This document shows, piece after piece, positions 36,661 through 48,800 of a stretch of DNA of 64,000 bases. The notes under the pieces are model-generated. The model had not been told where the DNA came from, did no database searches, and saw only the letters and a list, made by a program, of their open reading frames with translations. Origin of the DNA: Undaria pinnatifida (taxonomy: Eukaryota; Sar; Phaeophyceae; Laminariales; Alariaceae); NCBI GenBank assembly GCA_012845835.1, contig JABAKD010000030.1, forward strand, positions 13,611,076-13,675,075, read 5' to 3'. Made by a program: the position numbers and the translations under genes. The first letter of the stretch is position 1. Every line of letters begins with the position of its first letter.

Positions 36661-37150
36661 TACTCTAGATAGAGGTATACCTTTTTTGGCTATTTTGTTT
36701 TCTGAATGACGGGGCTCCTTGACCTGCTAATACTATCGTCGGAAAAAAAAAAAATATACTGTTGTAGGTCATTTTTTTGCATGATCTTCTCGTCGCGTAC
36801 CTCGGCCGTCGGATTATTCATCCGGTAGCAGTCTTATTTTTTCTCGGAAGCAGTTTGCGGGGGGAGGTCTCTTAAGCTCCGAAGTTGTGGAGCTTCAGAA
36901 AAAAGTGGCCATGTCATCTCTATTGTAAGCAGGCGTCGTACCTGTACCCCTCTCAGGGAAAAAAAAAAAATCTCGAGAAAAAGGAAAGTGCAACACCCGA
37001 TGAACAAGAAACATCGCCTTGGTACGGTAGAGGTACACCTTTTTTTTGCAAACAAGAATGGCATTATTCCGACGAAATTGGGTTAAGGAGCCCCACGGCG
37101 TCAAATTCAGAAAAGCTTTTGGCCAAGAAGTGGTATGCCTTGTGTAATAC
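36661..37150. mobile_element. TIR-type element candidate, about 460 bp
   Basis: The left end (36677 onward, AGGTATACCTTTTTTGGC, then TTTTCTGAATGACG, GGCTCCTTGACC and CGTCGG) matches the reverse complement of the right end (37137 back to about 37065: AGGCATACCACTTCTTGGCC, TTTTCTGAATTTGACG, GGCTCCTTAACC, CGTCGG). This gives imperfect terminal inverted repeats of about 75 bp. No target-site duplication was recognised and no transposase is present, so a non-autonomous MITE-like element is the best guess. The interior (36790-36910) recurs at 59050-59200 in reverse orientation. Confidence 0.55.
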
Positions 37151-38174
37151 ATCCATCGTAGCACGGGTCCACTGCTGTGATCGTGACTCGTCGGCAAGGG
37201 ATCGAGAGCCGGCTGGAGCCATCAAACGGTTAGCGGATGGCGGAGATCATCGAGCGTCGCGGCTGCCACGGTGACGTTTTTAGTCCCAGCGGAGAGGTCC
37301 TCGCTTTCCGTGTCGCGAACAAACTCGTAGGTGGACGCACCGCATGCGTTCGTTCGTGTAAGGACTTAAAATAACGTAGAGCATTGCAAAACTGATGTGC
37401 AGTTCCTAAATTAAAACCCGTCAGATACGTTTATTCGGGCCAAAATAACCAGCCGGAATACCGCCAAGTCCTTCAGGAGACGAAATCGGAAAACAAAACG
37501 GGGTTTCCCTTGATCGTATGGAAACACCAGAGAGCAGTGCGCGCCATTTCCTATCGCTGCCCAAACACAAAAAAAAAAACTGTGCTTTCCAGCGCCTGTG
37601 TGGGTTTCAATACCCCGTAAAGGGGAACTCCTGTTTAGTTTTCCGACTTCGTCTCCCATAAGAAATGGCCTAACGTGACATGGCTGGCAAATGAAAGAAC
37701 AAACGTTTTTGGCCGCCCTACGATGCGCTCTAAAGTTGCTACGGCAGCTCTGATTGGACAGAGTGCATGCGACTTGGAGCAAAAAAGAGAACAAGCACTC
37801 TTAGCCCACCGTTTGACTGTGTACTCGACAGTTGAACAACGTGACCCCTATAAAAAATAGTAATACTTGTGCTCCGCAGCCGTGTGATATTCGTGCAAGG
37901 CTAGCACGGGAGGCCACGAGACACAAAAACAAAAGGACCAAAGACAAAAATAGGTACACCGAGGTCTTCAAGTCCGTAACGTGGCCTTTGGCGCGATATG
38001 GGCTGGCGCCCTACCATCCCTCGCACCCGCATGGGCCCGCAGCTCTGTTACCTGTTGACCCTTTTGGAGCCCAGTTATAGCGACCTAACGCACAGGAGGT
38101 TTGGTCTTGTCCAACCGCTCAATAACAAAAAGGGCGTACAGCAGAGCAACTATCGCAACGCTGCGCGCGCGTGC

Positions 38175-38890
38175 CGCAGAGTCCTTAAATCGCACTTCCG
38201 ACGCATGCCCTATCGCAGCGGGTCGGGCTGCTTCGTATAGCCGATGCCGTAATCATCATAACACCATTTCGACATGTGTGTTCCCTCTGAAGTATCCAAG
38301 GGGTTGTAATAGCTGTCCCATCGCGTGGGTGCCTTGCCCCCGTACGGCTATAACGTCGACGACCTACCCCGCACCATGAACCGCGGAAATCCTATCAATC
38401 CTGACCCTTCTGATACACCCGGGAATATCGAACACATCAATGACTCATACTTGTTTGCTGAAAAATGGTAACCCATTCTCGGGCGACCGTCCGACCTACC
38501 TAAGTAATTGATCAACCTGAATCAACCCGACTGGGTAATCAAGCAGCGAGGCAACGCCTATCGTTGACTTCATTACAGTCAATACCAAGTCAATACCAAG
38601 TGCAGTATCAAACTTCTCTTACCCCATTTCAGGGACCCTGATACAGCCACCAAAAACGTCGACGAGGGTGCTCTCATGAAGTTTTTCTAAGAGCGCGCTA
38701 CATTCAACCAAAACAATACAAGCATCAAAATAGCACTCGCATGTCACACATCTCCTTCCGCAGTGCTGCGCTTTGGGCGCATCCCGGCCATTCCCTAGCA
38801 GCCCGAGGCTGTTTCGCGCTGCCGATGCCTTAATCATCATATATCTTCCGCGTGACTTCCCTCTGAAGTTCGACAGACGGAAATAATAAA
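38175..38890. repeat. Direct repeat pair of about 130 bp
   Basis: Diverged copies at about 38175-38300 and 38755-38890 share TTCCG or TTCCGC, CGCATGCC or CGCATCCC, GCTGCTTCG or GCTGTTTCGCGCTG, CCGATGCC(G/T)TAATCATCAT and TTCCCTCTGAAGT. They are in the same orientation, about 590 bp apart. They may be the ends of a worn element; no coding remnant was recognised between them. Confidence 0.6.
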
Positions 38891-39429
38891 TACCCTCGGG
38901 GAGTGTTGACCCTCAATTATACATCTCTTTTCCCTTCTCAAGTCTCGAAAGGTTTACTAGCTCTGACACTGCGCAGAACTTTCCGTTACATTATTCGCCA
39001 ACAATTGGACTTCTGGGATACCCAGCAGCGGTCAGCGGTTACCTCGGCTGCTAATCGAACTGCTTTCGGTGCGCCTGGCAAAAAAAAAGACGACCACGAA
39101 AAAAAATGTAGACGGGGCCGCGGGTGGGTGGGGGGCATCAGACGGCGGTTGTGTTGATTAGCGGCCATGGCGTTCCAGGTACACAGCCTTCGGGACGGGC
39201 ACTCGCCCGCTATTGAACGGCGGTTGTGTTTTTCGCGATAATTATGCACGCTGGTCCTACCATGTTTTGAAACCATCGCCCGCCCCCCCCTCTCTCTCGG
39301 GAGGCTGTATAAACCTTGGGCCGACTCCGACGCAACGATTGCAATATACTTGACATAAACCCTCAACCAACCAACCCCGACCGCTTGGGAAAACTCTCGC
39401 GATAAACATGTAACAAGGAGTTACTAAAG

Positions 39430-40180
39430 TGTTGACTACCGAACCAAACCCTTTTTTCGAAGCTGGACCAAGACCAAAATACTGCTGATGTCTCTCTCTA
39501 GCCCCCGCCTGCGCGTATAGTCATCTTGATCAATTCTAGGCACAGCCGAAGCTCTAGCGAAATACGTACCGGTACGCAACGAAGAGTTATTATGGTATGG
39601 GCCATCCAATAATACCATTTTAGTGAAGGCTAGGCCATGTAGTAAATAAACACTACGGCCCTCTCTCCCGCATTTTGTTCGAGGTTAGGCTAAATCGTAA
39701 AACACTTCTGATCTTCTGATCTCTCTAGCCCCGTCTCCATGTATTATAATTTCGACCAACTCCAAGCACAGCCCAATAACTCAATAAATATGTACCAGGA
39801 ATCTATGTACTGACGAGTTATAATGGTGTGGGATATCAAACCAAATATTTGTCAAAGCTAGGCCACGTCGTAAACACCACCGCTGTTTCTTTCGTTCTCG
39901 CATGTTGTCGAGGTTAGGCCAAGACGTGAAGCACTACGGCTCGCTCTCTTGCTCCGCCTCCACGAATCCTCACGCTTACCAACTCCAAGCACAGCCGAAG
40001 CACTTATTCAATCAATGTGTAACCACAAGTTAACAATAGTATGCGTTATAACACCAAACCATTTGATCGAAGTTGGGCGAAGCTCTGAACACTTATTATC
40101 CTTTCTCTCGCCCAGCCTCTGTGCGTCATCACCTCGATAAACTCCAAGCAAATCCGAAGCACTCGTTCCTCCCCACTCCG
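39430..40180. repeat. Degenerate tandem array overlapping the 3' end of the SET gene
   Basis: Units share AACTCCAAGCACAGCCGAAGCACT, then a GTGTAACCA-AGTTA-TATGGTAT part, then ACCAAACCATTTGATCGAAG and TAGGCCAAGTCGTAAACACT. Unit landmarks (the CCAAGCA...CCGAAGC block) lie at about 39536, 39760, 39985 and 40144. The highest-coordinate unit lies within the last coding exon of the SET-domain gene, on the opposite strand. Confidence 0.75.
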
Positions 40181-43100
40181 CACGAGTTCCGCCGCCCTCT
40201 TCCTGTCCTCCGATGACACCCATCGCGCCACCGCCTCTGGCTCATGCACCTTCCCGCCGCCTTCTCGGGCGGCGGAGGGGGAGGATTCGCTGGCCGGGCC
40301 GTTGCACTCCACGTGCTTCGAGGAGGGCCCTTCCCGGTCCTTTAGCATTCCCGCGAGGGCGGCGCAGAGAACGTCGCAAACCTCCGCCTCGTTCTAAAGA
40401 AACGAAAAAACAAAACCCCGAAATACGACAAGACATGAAATAAAACGAAACGGTGGTTGTCCGGGGAGGGAAAGGCTGTCATACAAAGTAGGACTGTTGG
40501 CTTATTCTCTAGCTGGGTGGTAGCGAAGTAAGGCGACGATTTGACTTTCGGCTTTACCGATATAAAACATATTGCGAGCCACAAACGCATCAGTCAGGTA
40601 CAACAGCGCAAAACAATAATTGACCCTTTTGGCACTGCACTCCCGAAAAAGGGACAGAACGCTTGGAATTAGACTACCGCACGCAACCAACTGTAACACC
40701 TACGTACTCAACCACCAAATAGTCAGCGGCTTACTGTCAGCATAATCAGCCAAGTCACAGTCCTGGTCACGATGCGTGCTACGATATAGGCATTATTAAC
40801 GTATTAAGGCACACCACTTTTTTGGCTGAAATGTTTTCTGAATGACGAGACTCCTCAACCCAAAATTGTCGGAAGTGCACTCTGGGGTTTGCAATATTTT
40901 TCGTTGGATACCTGGCCACGGGATGGATTGTTTATCGGATATTGTATCACTTTTTTTTTCACTCGAAGTCACATTTTGGCCTACGATAGAGGGGAGTAGA
41001 CCGACTCAACTGATAAGCCACAGAAGAACGCTATTAATAGTGCGCAGATCGCTATCGTAGCATGCGTCTCATAGAGGCACGCGAGTGATGCATTGGGTCG
41101 GTCATGGCCGCGCGCGCGCGTGCGTGCGGATGGTGCACACGTGCGCATCGATAGCATTGATGTACATTGGCGTACATTGGTGTACATCGTCTGCACGGGT
41201 AGTGGAGAACATTTAGCAAAGTCTGTAAACGTAGTCGAAAGCGTCGGAGGCATCTGCGCACGTACAGCAGTGGATGTCATTAAACACACAGGACGGGGAC
41301 AAACGCATAAATAAAGAACAAGCTTATTTTGATAACGTAAGTGTTTGTCTCACCCTTGCCCCCAAGGGCTCTCCCCAGGGAGACTCCGCCGCAATCTTGA
41401 GCTCGCTCTCGGTCGCCCTCTGCACTCGAAGTACCGCTAGCAGCGCCGCGTCAAAACCATTCCTAGTCAGGGTGAACGGCCGCTTCGAAGTGTCCACACC
41501 ATTCTCCTCAAGCATCTAGCGGTCAAGAAGAGGGGGAAACACAATCGCGATTTTTGTCTTTTCCGGGGAGAAGGGGGATATGGGCACGCCAATCTCCAAG
41601 CGCTGTGAATAGAACGCCCGGCTTCACTCGAAGACACGACGAAAAAAACTGGCGAACGGAATAAAACCATTTTGCGTTTCAGAGGGAAAACACGGTAGTT
41701 AAATTTTACGAACCTACCGTGTCAGTCCCACGAAACAACCCGGGCTGCTGTGGCAGAAGATTGCATTGTAAGGAGCTCGGAGGCACTCGCGCAACTTAGT
41801 GATACTCCCACTGCTGCGCGCTTTTTCTAGATGCTTGAAAATACCGCACCCCGCCGCTAGGTTGATCGGTATACATGGGTTCCGAGAGGAACTGAAGCGG
41901 AAAACATATTTGCAAGGTGGTTGGGTCCAAAAATTACCTTGCGCTTGACGGCGTAATCGGGCGCCCCTTCTTCCATCTTCGCCCACAGCTCCACCGCATC
42001 GAACAAGTTATCCGGCAGGCAAAACCCGTGCAGCAGCAGCAGCCGAGAGTTGGACAGAGGGCCGTAGTTGAACCTGACCTCGCTCCCCGACTCCCACGCC
42101 TGTAGGGTGACGAGATGAAGGCACTCGTTCGTCTCCTGGAACCCATGCACCGTTGACGCGGAGGGGTCGTGATTAAACATGTCAAAAACTGGGGCCATAG
42201 CCTTCAGCTTTTTTCCCTGCCGCTCCACCGTTACGAAGCGACTCCATACCTACTCGGATGAAGGTGGGGGTCGAAGTGCGGGCAGGGGTCGGGGTGGGAG
42301 GGGGGGGTGGGGGCGTGGGTCGGGGTTGGGGAGGGGGAGGCAGTCTGGCGTTATGCATCGGTCATTAATCATTGACCCGATGCCATCTGTCTGTGTTGAC
42401 CTCCGCTTCATTTTTCCGTTTGCGTGGGAGTGGACGGGGGGGTGGAGGTGAGGGTGGGGGGTGGGGGTGAGGGTAGGTGGGGGGTGGGGTAAGGATCGTA
42501 GCATACCTCTTTTTTCGCGCAAAAAAAGGAAGCAGTTCGTCCCCAAAAACGTAGGTCGACTTCAAAAGAGAGTAATTCCCCCAACTATGTTAATTTCGTC
42601 TCCGCGCTCACCGTGGCGAGAGCCCATTGGTATCGCTCCTTCGTAAGAAATCCGTCCAGGGCGCTTTGTGCGGTCGACGAACCATGAGAGGGGAGCTCCA
42701 ACTCTTGCAGTTCAAGAAAATCATTCGCGACCTGGGACTTCCATACCGTCGTCAAGGCATGCAGAGTCGTACCCCGTAGCAGCTCTAGCTCTTCGTCTTT
42801 AGGACATAAAAAAATGCACATCAAAACACGCGAGGAGGGGGGAGGGGAGCGGGGAGGGGAGAGGGGGGGGGCGCGTAGATTTGCTATTAACAGCCATTAC
42901 CACATGGAACCGATGAAAAATCTGCCGCAATCTTGAACCCGACATTTGCCACACCCGCCATCCGCCACCTCCGTAACGCCACTTTGAGGTAACACCCATC
43001 GATTCTGACACGCCCCTCTGAAGCACGTGCACACTCACCGGAGTAGAATATAGTCTGGTGGTACTCCCGAGGAAGCGCGTCTATGTGCCTATTCAGCGGC

Positions 43101-45429
43101 GAGCGCTCTTTCAGAACGTGGCGGTGGTAGAGAAGAAGCAGGCACAGTATGTCATCTTCCCTAGCACCCGCTTCAGGTAAGCCCTCGAACGGCGTTCCTT
43201 TGGCATTCTCGACTGTCATCAGCGCCTGCCGCGGGAGTTGCAAGGAGGGGGGGAAGGGGAAGGTGAAGGTGGATAGGAGGAGGGGTGGGGAAGGGGAATG
43301 GGAAAGGGCGGGGGGGGGAGGAAGGGAACGGAGAGGGAAAGGGAGTGGATTAGGCGGAGGGAAGGGAGGAGGGGAACGGGAAATGGGACAGAAGGAGGAG
43401 GGAAAGGGAGGAGGGGAAGGGGGGCGGAGAGGGAGGGAAGGCGAGGAAGGAAAGGGGTACGGCGTAGAAACAAAAGGGCAACGTGAAGGGGGAGGGGGAG
43501 GAAGAGAAATCGGTCCCCCTCGGCAGCAAACGATGCCATCAAATAGTAGAGAGTGCATGAGCTCATCACCCACACCCAAGGTACAGCAGCAGTGGATTCA
43601 TCTGGAGTGCAGCCTCCCAACACAGAGTTTAGCTAAATCAGGACCGAGACCCGAAACGGGATCGCCCGCCCCCGTTTCTCCGTTGTCACTGCCCAAGCAC
43701 TGAGGTCGTAAGCGCTGCGAGCAATGCAGTCTATTTTGGAGTCAGCATACTACCCCTGCGGCGTCGTACTGCTACGTCAAACCCACATCCAAGGTGCTTT
43801 ACGCGCGGGTGTTGCCAACAGCACACGACTCTACCCTCGTTTCCATTGCGCCGGGTAACGCACAGGCTTTCCAGCTGTTTCGCGGGCTGCACAGAGCTTG
43901 ACACAGCCTCCACAAAAAGGTTGAAGTGCACGCGACCCTAACCCTGACCCTAACGCCGACCGTGTGGGAAGTATATCTCAGAACAAAGGTGCAACGAGGA
44001 GCTAGTGTGGACCATCAACCACTGTGTTGAACCCGGGTCAACTCGTACAGTTAACACTATTGCTGTTCGTTTGTCCACTCGAAGTTGCACTTGGCTGGGC
44101 TCGGTCTAGCGAGGCCCGGGTGTCTCTGGAGGGGTGGGCACCCGCTGTGAAGAGATGATTCGTACCGGTGCGCTAGCGCTGAAACTTGCGAACACCCTCG
44201 GACTTTTGCCCACCTACGGCAATACTGTTGCGGCAGACTGCCGCGGCGAAACAGCAGCGGCAATGGTAGTGACAGCTGTGGACGTAGCGCCCGCTAGGGA
44301 TCCACCCGCCCTTGAGGCAGGAGATCGCAGCGCCGCGTCGTTGTTTATTTAGGTCGTGAGAAATGTGAGCGGCACGACCCAGAAATGTAGCTGAAGCTCT
44401 GGTTATTACGCATTCCGATTGCGGTCTGTCGCCGTGTTCTCAGTCTTACGCTTGGAAGAGGAGCGGTTACAGATATGAAGAACCCAGACCGGTTCCTCGA
44501 GACTGTTTTTTTTTTTTAAATCCTCCAGGAGATTCGGGTAAAACACGCTCAAGCTCCATACGCTTTCGTTTGTGTACCAGTTTTTGTCCATCTGCAAAAC
44601 GCAGACGTGGTGTTAACCTCGCCCCTTCGGTTTAGTCGAGACAGAATGTCCGCATCTTTCATTTCCCCTTCACTTCTATCCCTACGCACAGGAACCAACT
44701 TCATGAAGCACAGCACTGCAGCCGTTTGGCCAGCCAACCAGGGAGCTGCCGCTACAGGCCGGGCATCTCTAAACGCTGCGCTACGAAATCCATTCGAAAG
44801 GCAGCCTACTATTATCCGGGCTTTGCTGCTGCTGTTGTACTCGTTACTCGTACGTGACTGGCTGTGCAACAAGCGACATGTAGCTGCAACCCTCCCAAAA
44901 AATGACCTTTGGCCCAACCAGAAATGATTGGGCATCAAGGTCAACAAGCCAGCGCCGGGCAAAGCATAACAAGGCACCACCTGTCAGGTACGATGCTAGT
45001 GGCTGCTTTTGGGGGGCTTCACCTCCGTGGGACTAACTACAGCTGATATATCACACAGAATACACGAGGCAGTCCATGGTCTATTAATACTATTAATAGG
45101 TCGTACAGGTACAGTACTTATACGAGTGTCAGGTGGTAGGTTGCCACTCTATACTCCACCTGATACACTACTAATCGTCCAACATGAAGTGAATTTCAAT
45201 TTTCGGAGATCTTGCATGTCTAACGATTGTGTATATTTTCACCCACCTCCCAAGGCACCGAGACGACGATCGACTCTGCAGGAATGTCTTCTTCGCAGTA
45301 GACGCCTCTCTCCGCCCTGCCAGGCGCGGGTGATATCGTCAGCGGGTGGTGCACGACCACGCCAAGGCTTTCTTGAGCCCACTCAAGGTATCCTTCGGCT
45401 GGTGTGGTGGTAGCACCAGAATCAGTCAT
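40046..45429 (-). CDS. SET-domain methyltransferase, SETD3/RuBisCO-LSMT type, complete, 6 exons
   Basis: Minus-strand exons: 45429-45247, 43225-43039, 42796-42612, 42249-41938, 41515-41354 and 40393-40046, with GT-AG borders and matching phases, giving 458 residues. Seen: WAQESLG and GRAERGVYCEEDIPAES in exon 1 (SET motif I, GRGvyA), ALMTVENAKG and LPREYHQTIFYS, an EELELLRGTTL block, YQWALATVWSRF across an intron, then DMFNHD at about 208-213 (the NHS-type cofactor site) and GSEVRFNYGPLSN at 240-252 with LLLHGF following. FTLTRNGFDAALLAVLRVQ and RKRAAELVRSGEE belong to the C-terminal LSMT substrate-binding region. Relatives methylate lysine (RuBisCO, aldolase, ribosomal proteins) or actin histidine; the substrate cannot be told here. 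The last 35 to 40 codons lie in a tandem repeat unit. The start has A at -3. Confidence 0.9.
40806..40880. repeat. Further copy of the 36677-type element end
   Basis: AGGCACACCACTTTTTTGGC followed by TTTTCTGAATGACGAG, CTCCTCAACCCAAAAT and TGTCGGAAGTGC matches both ends of the 36677-37137 element. Only one end was recognised; the region to about 41050 (TATTAATAGTGCGC) shares a word with 36598. Confidence 0.6.
42260..42500. repeat. G-rich tract in SET-gene intron 3
   Basis: GGGGTGGGAGGGGGGGTGGG-type sequence at 42288-42340 and 42437-42490 forms a second strand-biased tract, again pyrimidine-rich in the transcribed sense of the SET gene, just before its fourth exon. Confidence 0.8.
43240..43515. 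repeat. Polypurine tract in SET-gene intron 1
   Basis: About 270 bp of almost pure G/A on the plus strand (AAGGGAGGAGGGGAACGGGA and similar) directly precedes exon 2 on the minus strand, where it forms a very long pyrimidine tract before the acceptor at 43226. Long open frames across it on both strands are low-complexity artefacts. Confidence 0.9.
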
Positions 45430-45805
45430 TTTGCTGCAGATCTACGAAGAAAACGATTTTTAGATTTTTTTCAGTGCGCTGGTACGCTGGCGTGTTACAA
45501 AGATATGCTGCACGCTCCTATGGCCCAGCCGTAGGAGTGAAAGCAGAAAGCAGGTGCTTGATGGGAGGTGTAGACCACAGCAGTACCTCGTGCACAGCTC
45601 CAAAACGGTAGCAACGTGTATGTGGTTGAAGTCTTTCTAAGGAGTTCCAGTATTGTTGAGGCGTTTTCTCCATTCGTCGCTTTTAGCTGAGATCCCCCGC
45701 ACCTTCTTGCTTCCTTCGAGCACCCACTGCGCGGCAGAGTTCCTGCTGCAGTGTGAACTTTCCCGTCTGTTCTCGCAGCCGTGCTCGGGGAAAAGCAAGA
45801 GTACA
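45430..45805. promoter_or_regulatory. Shared divergent promoter region, SET gene and TFIIH p62
   Basis: Only 376 bp separate the two start codons, which face away from each other, so both promoters and leaders must fit here unless 5' introns exist. No TATA box stands out. A TTCTCGCAG acceptor-like site shortly before the p62 ATG and CGTTTTCTTCGTAG before the SET ATG would allow short leader introns. Confidence 0.55.
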
Positions 45806-48800
45806 ATGACGACCATGCCAGGCCCTTCGCTCGGGGCAGGCGAAGAGATCCTCGTCACCGCTCACGCAGCGCACAAGAAAACGCCAGGAACAGCTTGGTT
45901 CACTACGAGGAGGGCCTTGTGGAGAGCGGCGGACGGGAGGGCGGCTGTCCAGCGCGCAGAGGTGCCTTGGGCAGCAGTCAAAAGCTTCCAGGTGAGTGTT
46001 GGTCACAGCAGCAGAAGCAGCAGCAGCTGGACTCTGCCAGACATCCTCTGCATGGTGTTGGAGGGATTGAAGCAGCAGCAGTGCCAGTTTTGATATTCTT
46101 GGAACGTCCACGGTTCGCCGGACTGCACTGCCGCTACGAGGTACTGCTGCTGCTGCTGCACTCCTGCCAGTGTCATGTTAGCGGTACAGCAGCAGCAGTG
46201 CAGTTTCAATGTGAGCGGTAGCCAGCGGCCGTTCGTCTCGCAATTTGACCTCTAGCTTTGAAGCGCATGATACAGCGGATGCGTAAGTTTGATTGCACTA
46301 CTTGTACGTATTACCTGTATACAGTGGATGGTGTCAAGTGATTTGATCAACGCCACTTGACACAGCATGAGTCGCGTTTATCTATAGCCGTAGCGTTAGC
46401 GACAAGAGCCTCGCTACGAATGATGCCCGCGTGCGTACACAGGGCACGCTGCGCATCCCCAGTAGTTACACCGCTACCCAACCAAGCTACGCAACGAAGC
46501 CGGCAGCAGTGCGTGCGATCAAGCTGTCACCTTCAGCCGTCGTGATTGTACAAACGCTTCTAGATTCGGCCACGGGGATCGCGTTTACTGCGGGGTACTG
46601 CCGCCAATTCGCGTGTAACTCCCGCGCCTCTCGCAGCAGATAATGATTTGCCTAGTTTTTAATTTTCGGCTATAATATAGGGGCCCGCCCTATGTGCAGG
46701 TGCGACCTGCACACAAGCCGTGCAGGTCGCGACAGGTCAACTTCAAACTTGCACGTTGGCCCACACCCACCCGACCCATGACGTAACCCTAGCCCTAACC
46801 TCAACCCTTTGGGCGCTCGAGGGCGGCAGGGGCAGCCGCGCGGCTCCACCGCGTGGTTTAGTCGCGTTTTGTACAAAAAACGGGCGACCGACAGGCCAGC
46901 CTCGACCAGTAAGACCAACGAACTGCGCAGTAGTGTTGTGTGCAGGCCGATCCTGCGCGTATGGCGGGTCTAATGGGGGCTATGACCTATAATGTGCCCC
47001 TATGTGAAACTCTTTCGTTGAGTCATAGCCCACAGATTTGCAGTTTACAGTCAACGTTGATGTAACCTCTGCCCCCCGTTTGCAGCGTAGTCTGTTGGCT
47101 GCAGCCTCTCGGCAGCCGGTATCGCTGACGGGCATATATATAGTCACGCGGGGTTTTGGTGTTTTGGTATGTCTTTTGTTGTTTTGCTGTCTTCACGTGA
47201 AACAGATACTCCTACCCCCTGGCGACATCCAGCACACCCAGTTCCGCGTGATTATTCTTCTTAATATCATAGCAGATAGACATTTTGTCGGGTGTAGGTC
47301 GGTCACGATCACGACCTACACGATCTACACGACCTACGAGACAGAGCACATCTACGCCACATATCGCACAATTCCAATTTTGCGCATCCCATGTTATATG
47401 ATCTCCTTTCCTGGTTTACAGGGAGGCGTCCTCGACCAGGTCAATCCCTGCACCACATCCTATTCACGCCACGAAAGAAAAAGCAAAAACAGAGTCCCTT
47501 GCCCCGCCCTCTCCTCCCCCCCCCTCGTAATATCTTCAAATCAAACCCTCTCAGTGCTCCCCAGCAAGCGAGCCCCGAGCCATGCTCCGCCTCCTCAGGG
47601 TTTCCGAAGGCCAGCCTCCCATTATCCTCCGCTTCTCCGAAACGGAGGCAGACACGCCGCGGGAGGTCTTAGAGAGGGCGCAGGCGGCCATAAAGAAGGC
47701 CATGAAAGGAGACGTGGAAGGCCACGGAGCAAAGGGTGGGAGTGGAGCGGGGGCGGGGGCTGCTGCTGGAGGAGGCGGCAGCAGCAAGGGGAAAGGGAAA
47801 GATAAGGGCGGCGGGAAGGATGTTGGGTGAGTTGCGGCAGGGGATGGAGTGGAAGGGCCTAGGGGGAGGGGGGCGGGAGTGCAGGGAGATTGGGGGCGAA
47901 AAGGGGAGGGAAAGGTGAGGTGGTGTGTTTTCGGGAGCTTCCACCGCGATTGTGTTTGCTCGGGAAGCGTTTCCCGCGGCGTACTTCGCATATTTGCCTT
48001 GGAAGAGAAGCATATTTAGCTTTTCGTTGTTGCGATCTAAATATGTCATGTAAACAATGCGCTTTTTTGGGGCATGCTGTTCTCCGCGGCCGAGTTCTTT
48101 CTCGTGCTTTCGGCTGCGGGGCAAGCAAGGGAAGCATCGGTAAGTTACGCCGCATGTCTGGATCCCGGCCGAGCTTCGTGGAGACGCTCTGAGCATTCAA
48201 CATCGCTGAGCTGTTGCGTTCCGCCTTGCTGAATCGCGTAGGTACAGATGGAAAACCCCACATTTTTAGTTACTTTTCAATAACCCGCTCCGCTCTTCCA
48301 TCAGTCCAGTTGTTTTTACCCCTTCTGCTGTCTGCTACGACGCCGCTACATATTTAGTAAAACTGTTTTAAATACGTCAGCTGTGAGTTCGATCATGTTA
48401 CGGGTGTATACCCATCTTTTGCAAGCTCCGTGATACCGCGTCCGTGCGTTTTTATACGTGTATTATTCTTTGAAGATATATTACTTCTGTGCATGGTGCC
48501 AGGCTACATATTTATGCAGCTACCAGGCACATACTCAGTATTATACAGCCAGTGGCAACAGCAGCACATCTGTCCAACATCGTACGTATGCATTGCCCCT
48601 AGCCCTGTGACTTCTTCGGTCGTACACTTCGCACTGGACACGTGACACACCTTGCCTGACAAAACTACCTCCCTTCGTCCGTCTACCTGGGAGATTTGCG
48701 CCTAGCTATTAATCCTCGAGTGATTGTGCCCCTCGCACCTGGGAGCTAGTCGCACCTGGAAAGACCCACTAAGCAAGGTCTGTAGTGCCGTCTGCCTCGT

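Noticed and set aside
41714-41986. Possible extra SET-gene exon (CLRAPYNAIFCHSS)
   Set aside because: Exons 42249-41938 and 41515-41354 join in phase and the family alignment is continuous without it.
42887-43579. 230-codon minus frame with proline/serine-rich middle
   Set aside because: Only 43225-43039 is a true exon; the rest is the polypurine tract read from the pyrimidine strand.
44406-44597. Possible SET-gene exon starting after TTTTGCAG (MDKNWYTNES)
   Set aside because: Exon 1 joins directly in phase to 43225, giving VPWE-ALMTVENAKG, which matches the family with no gap.
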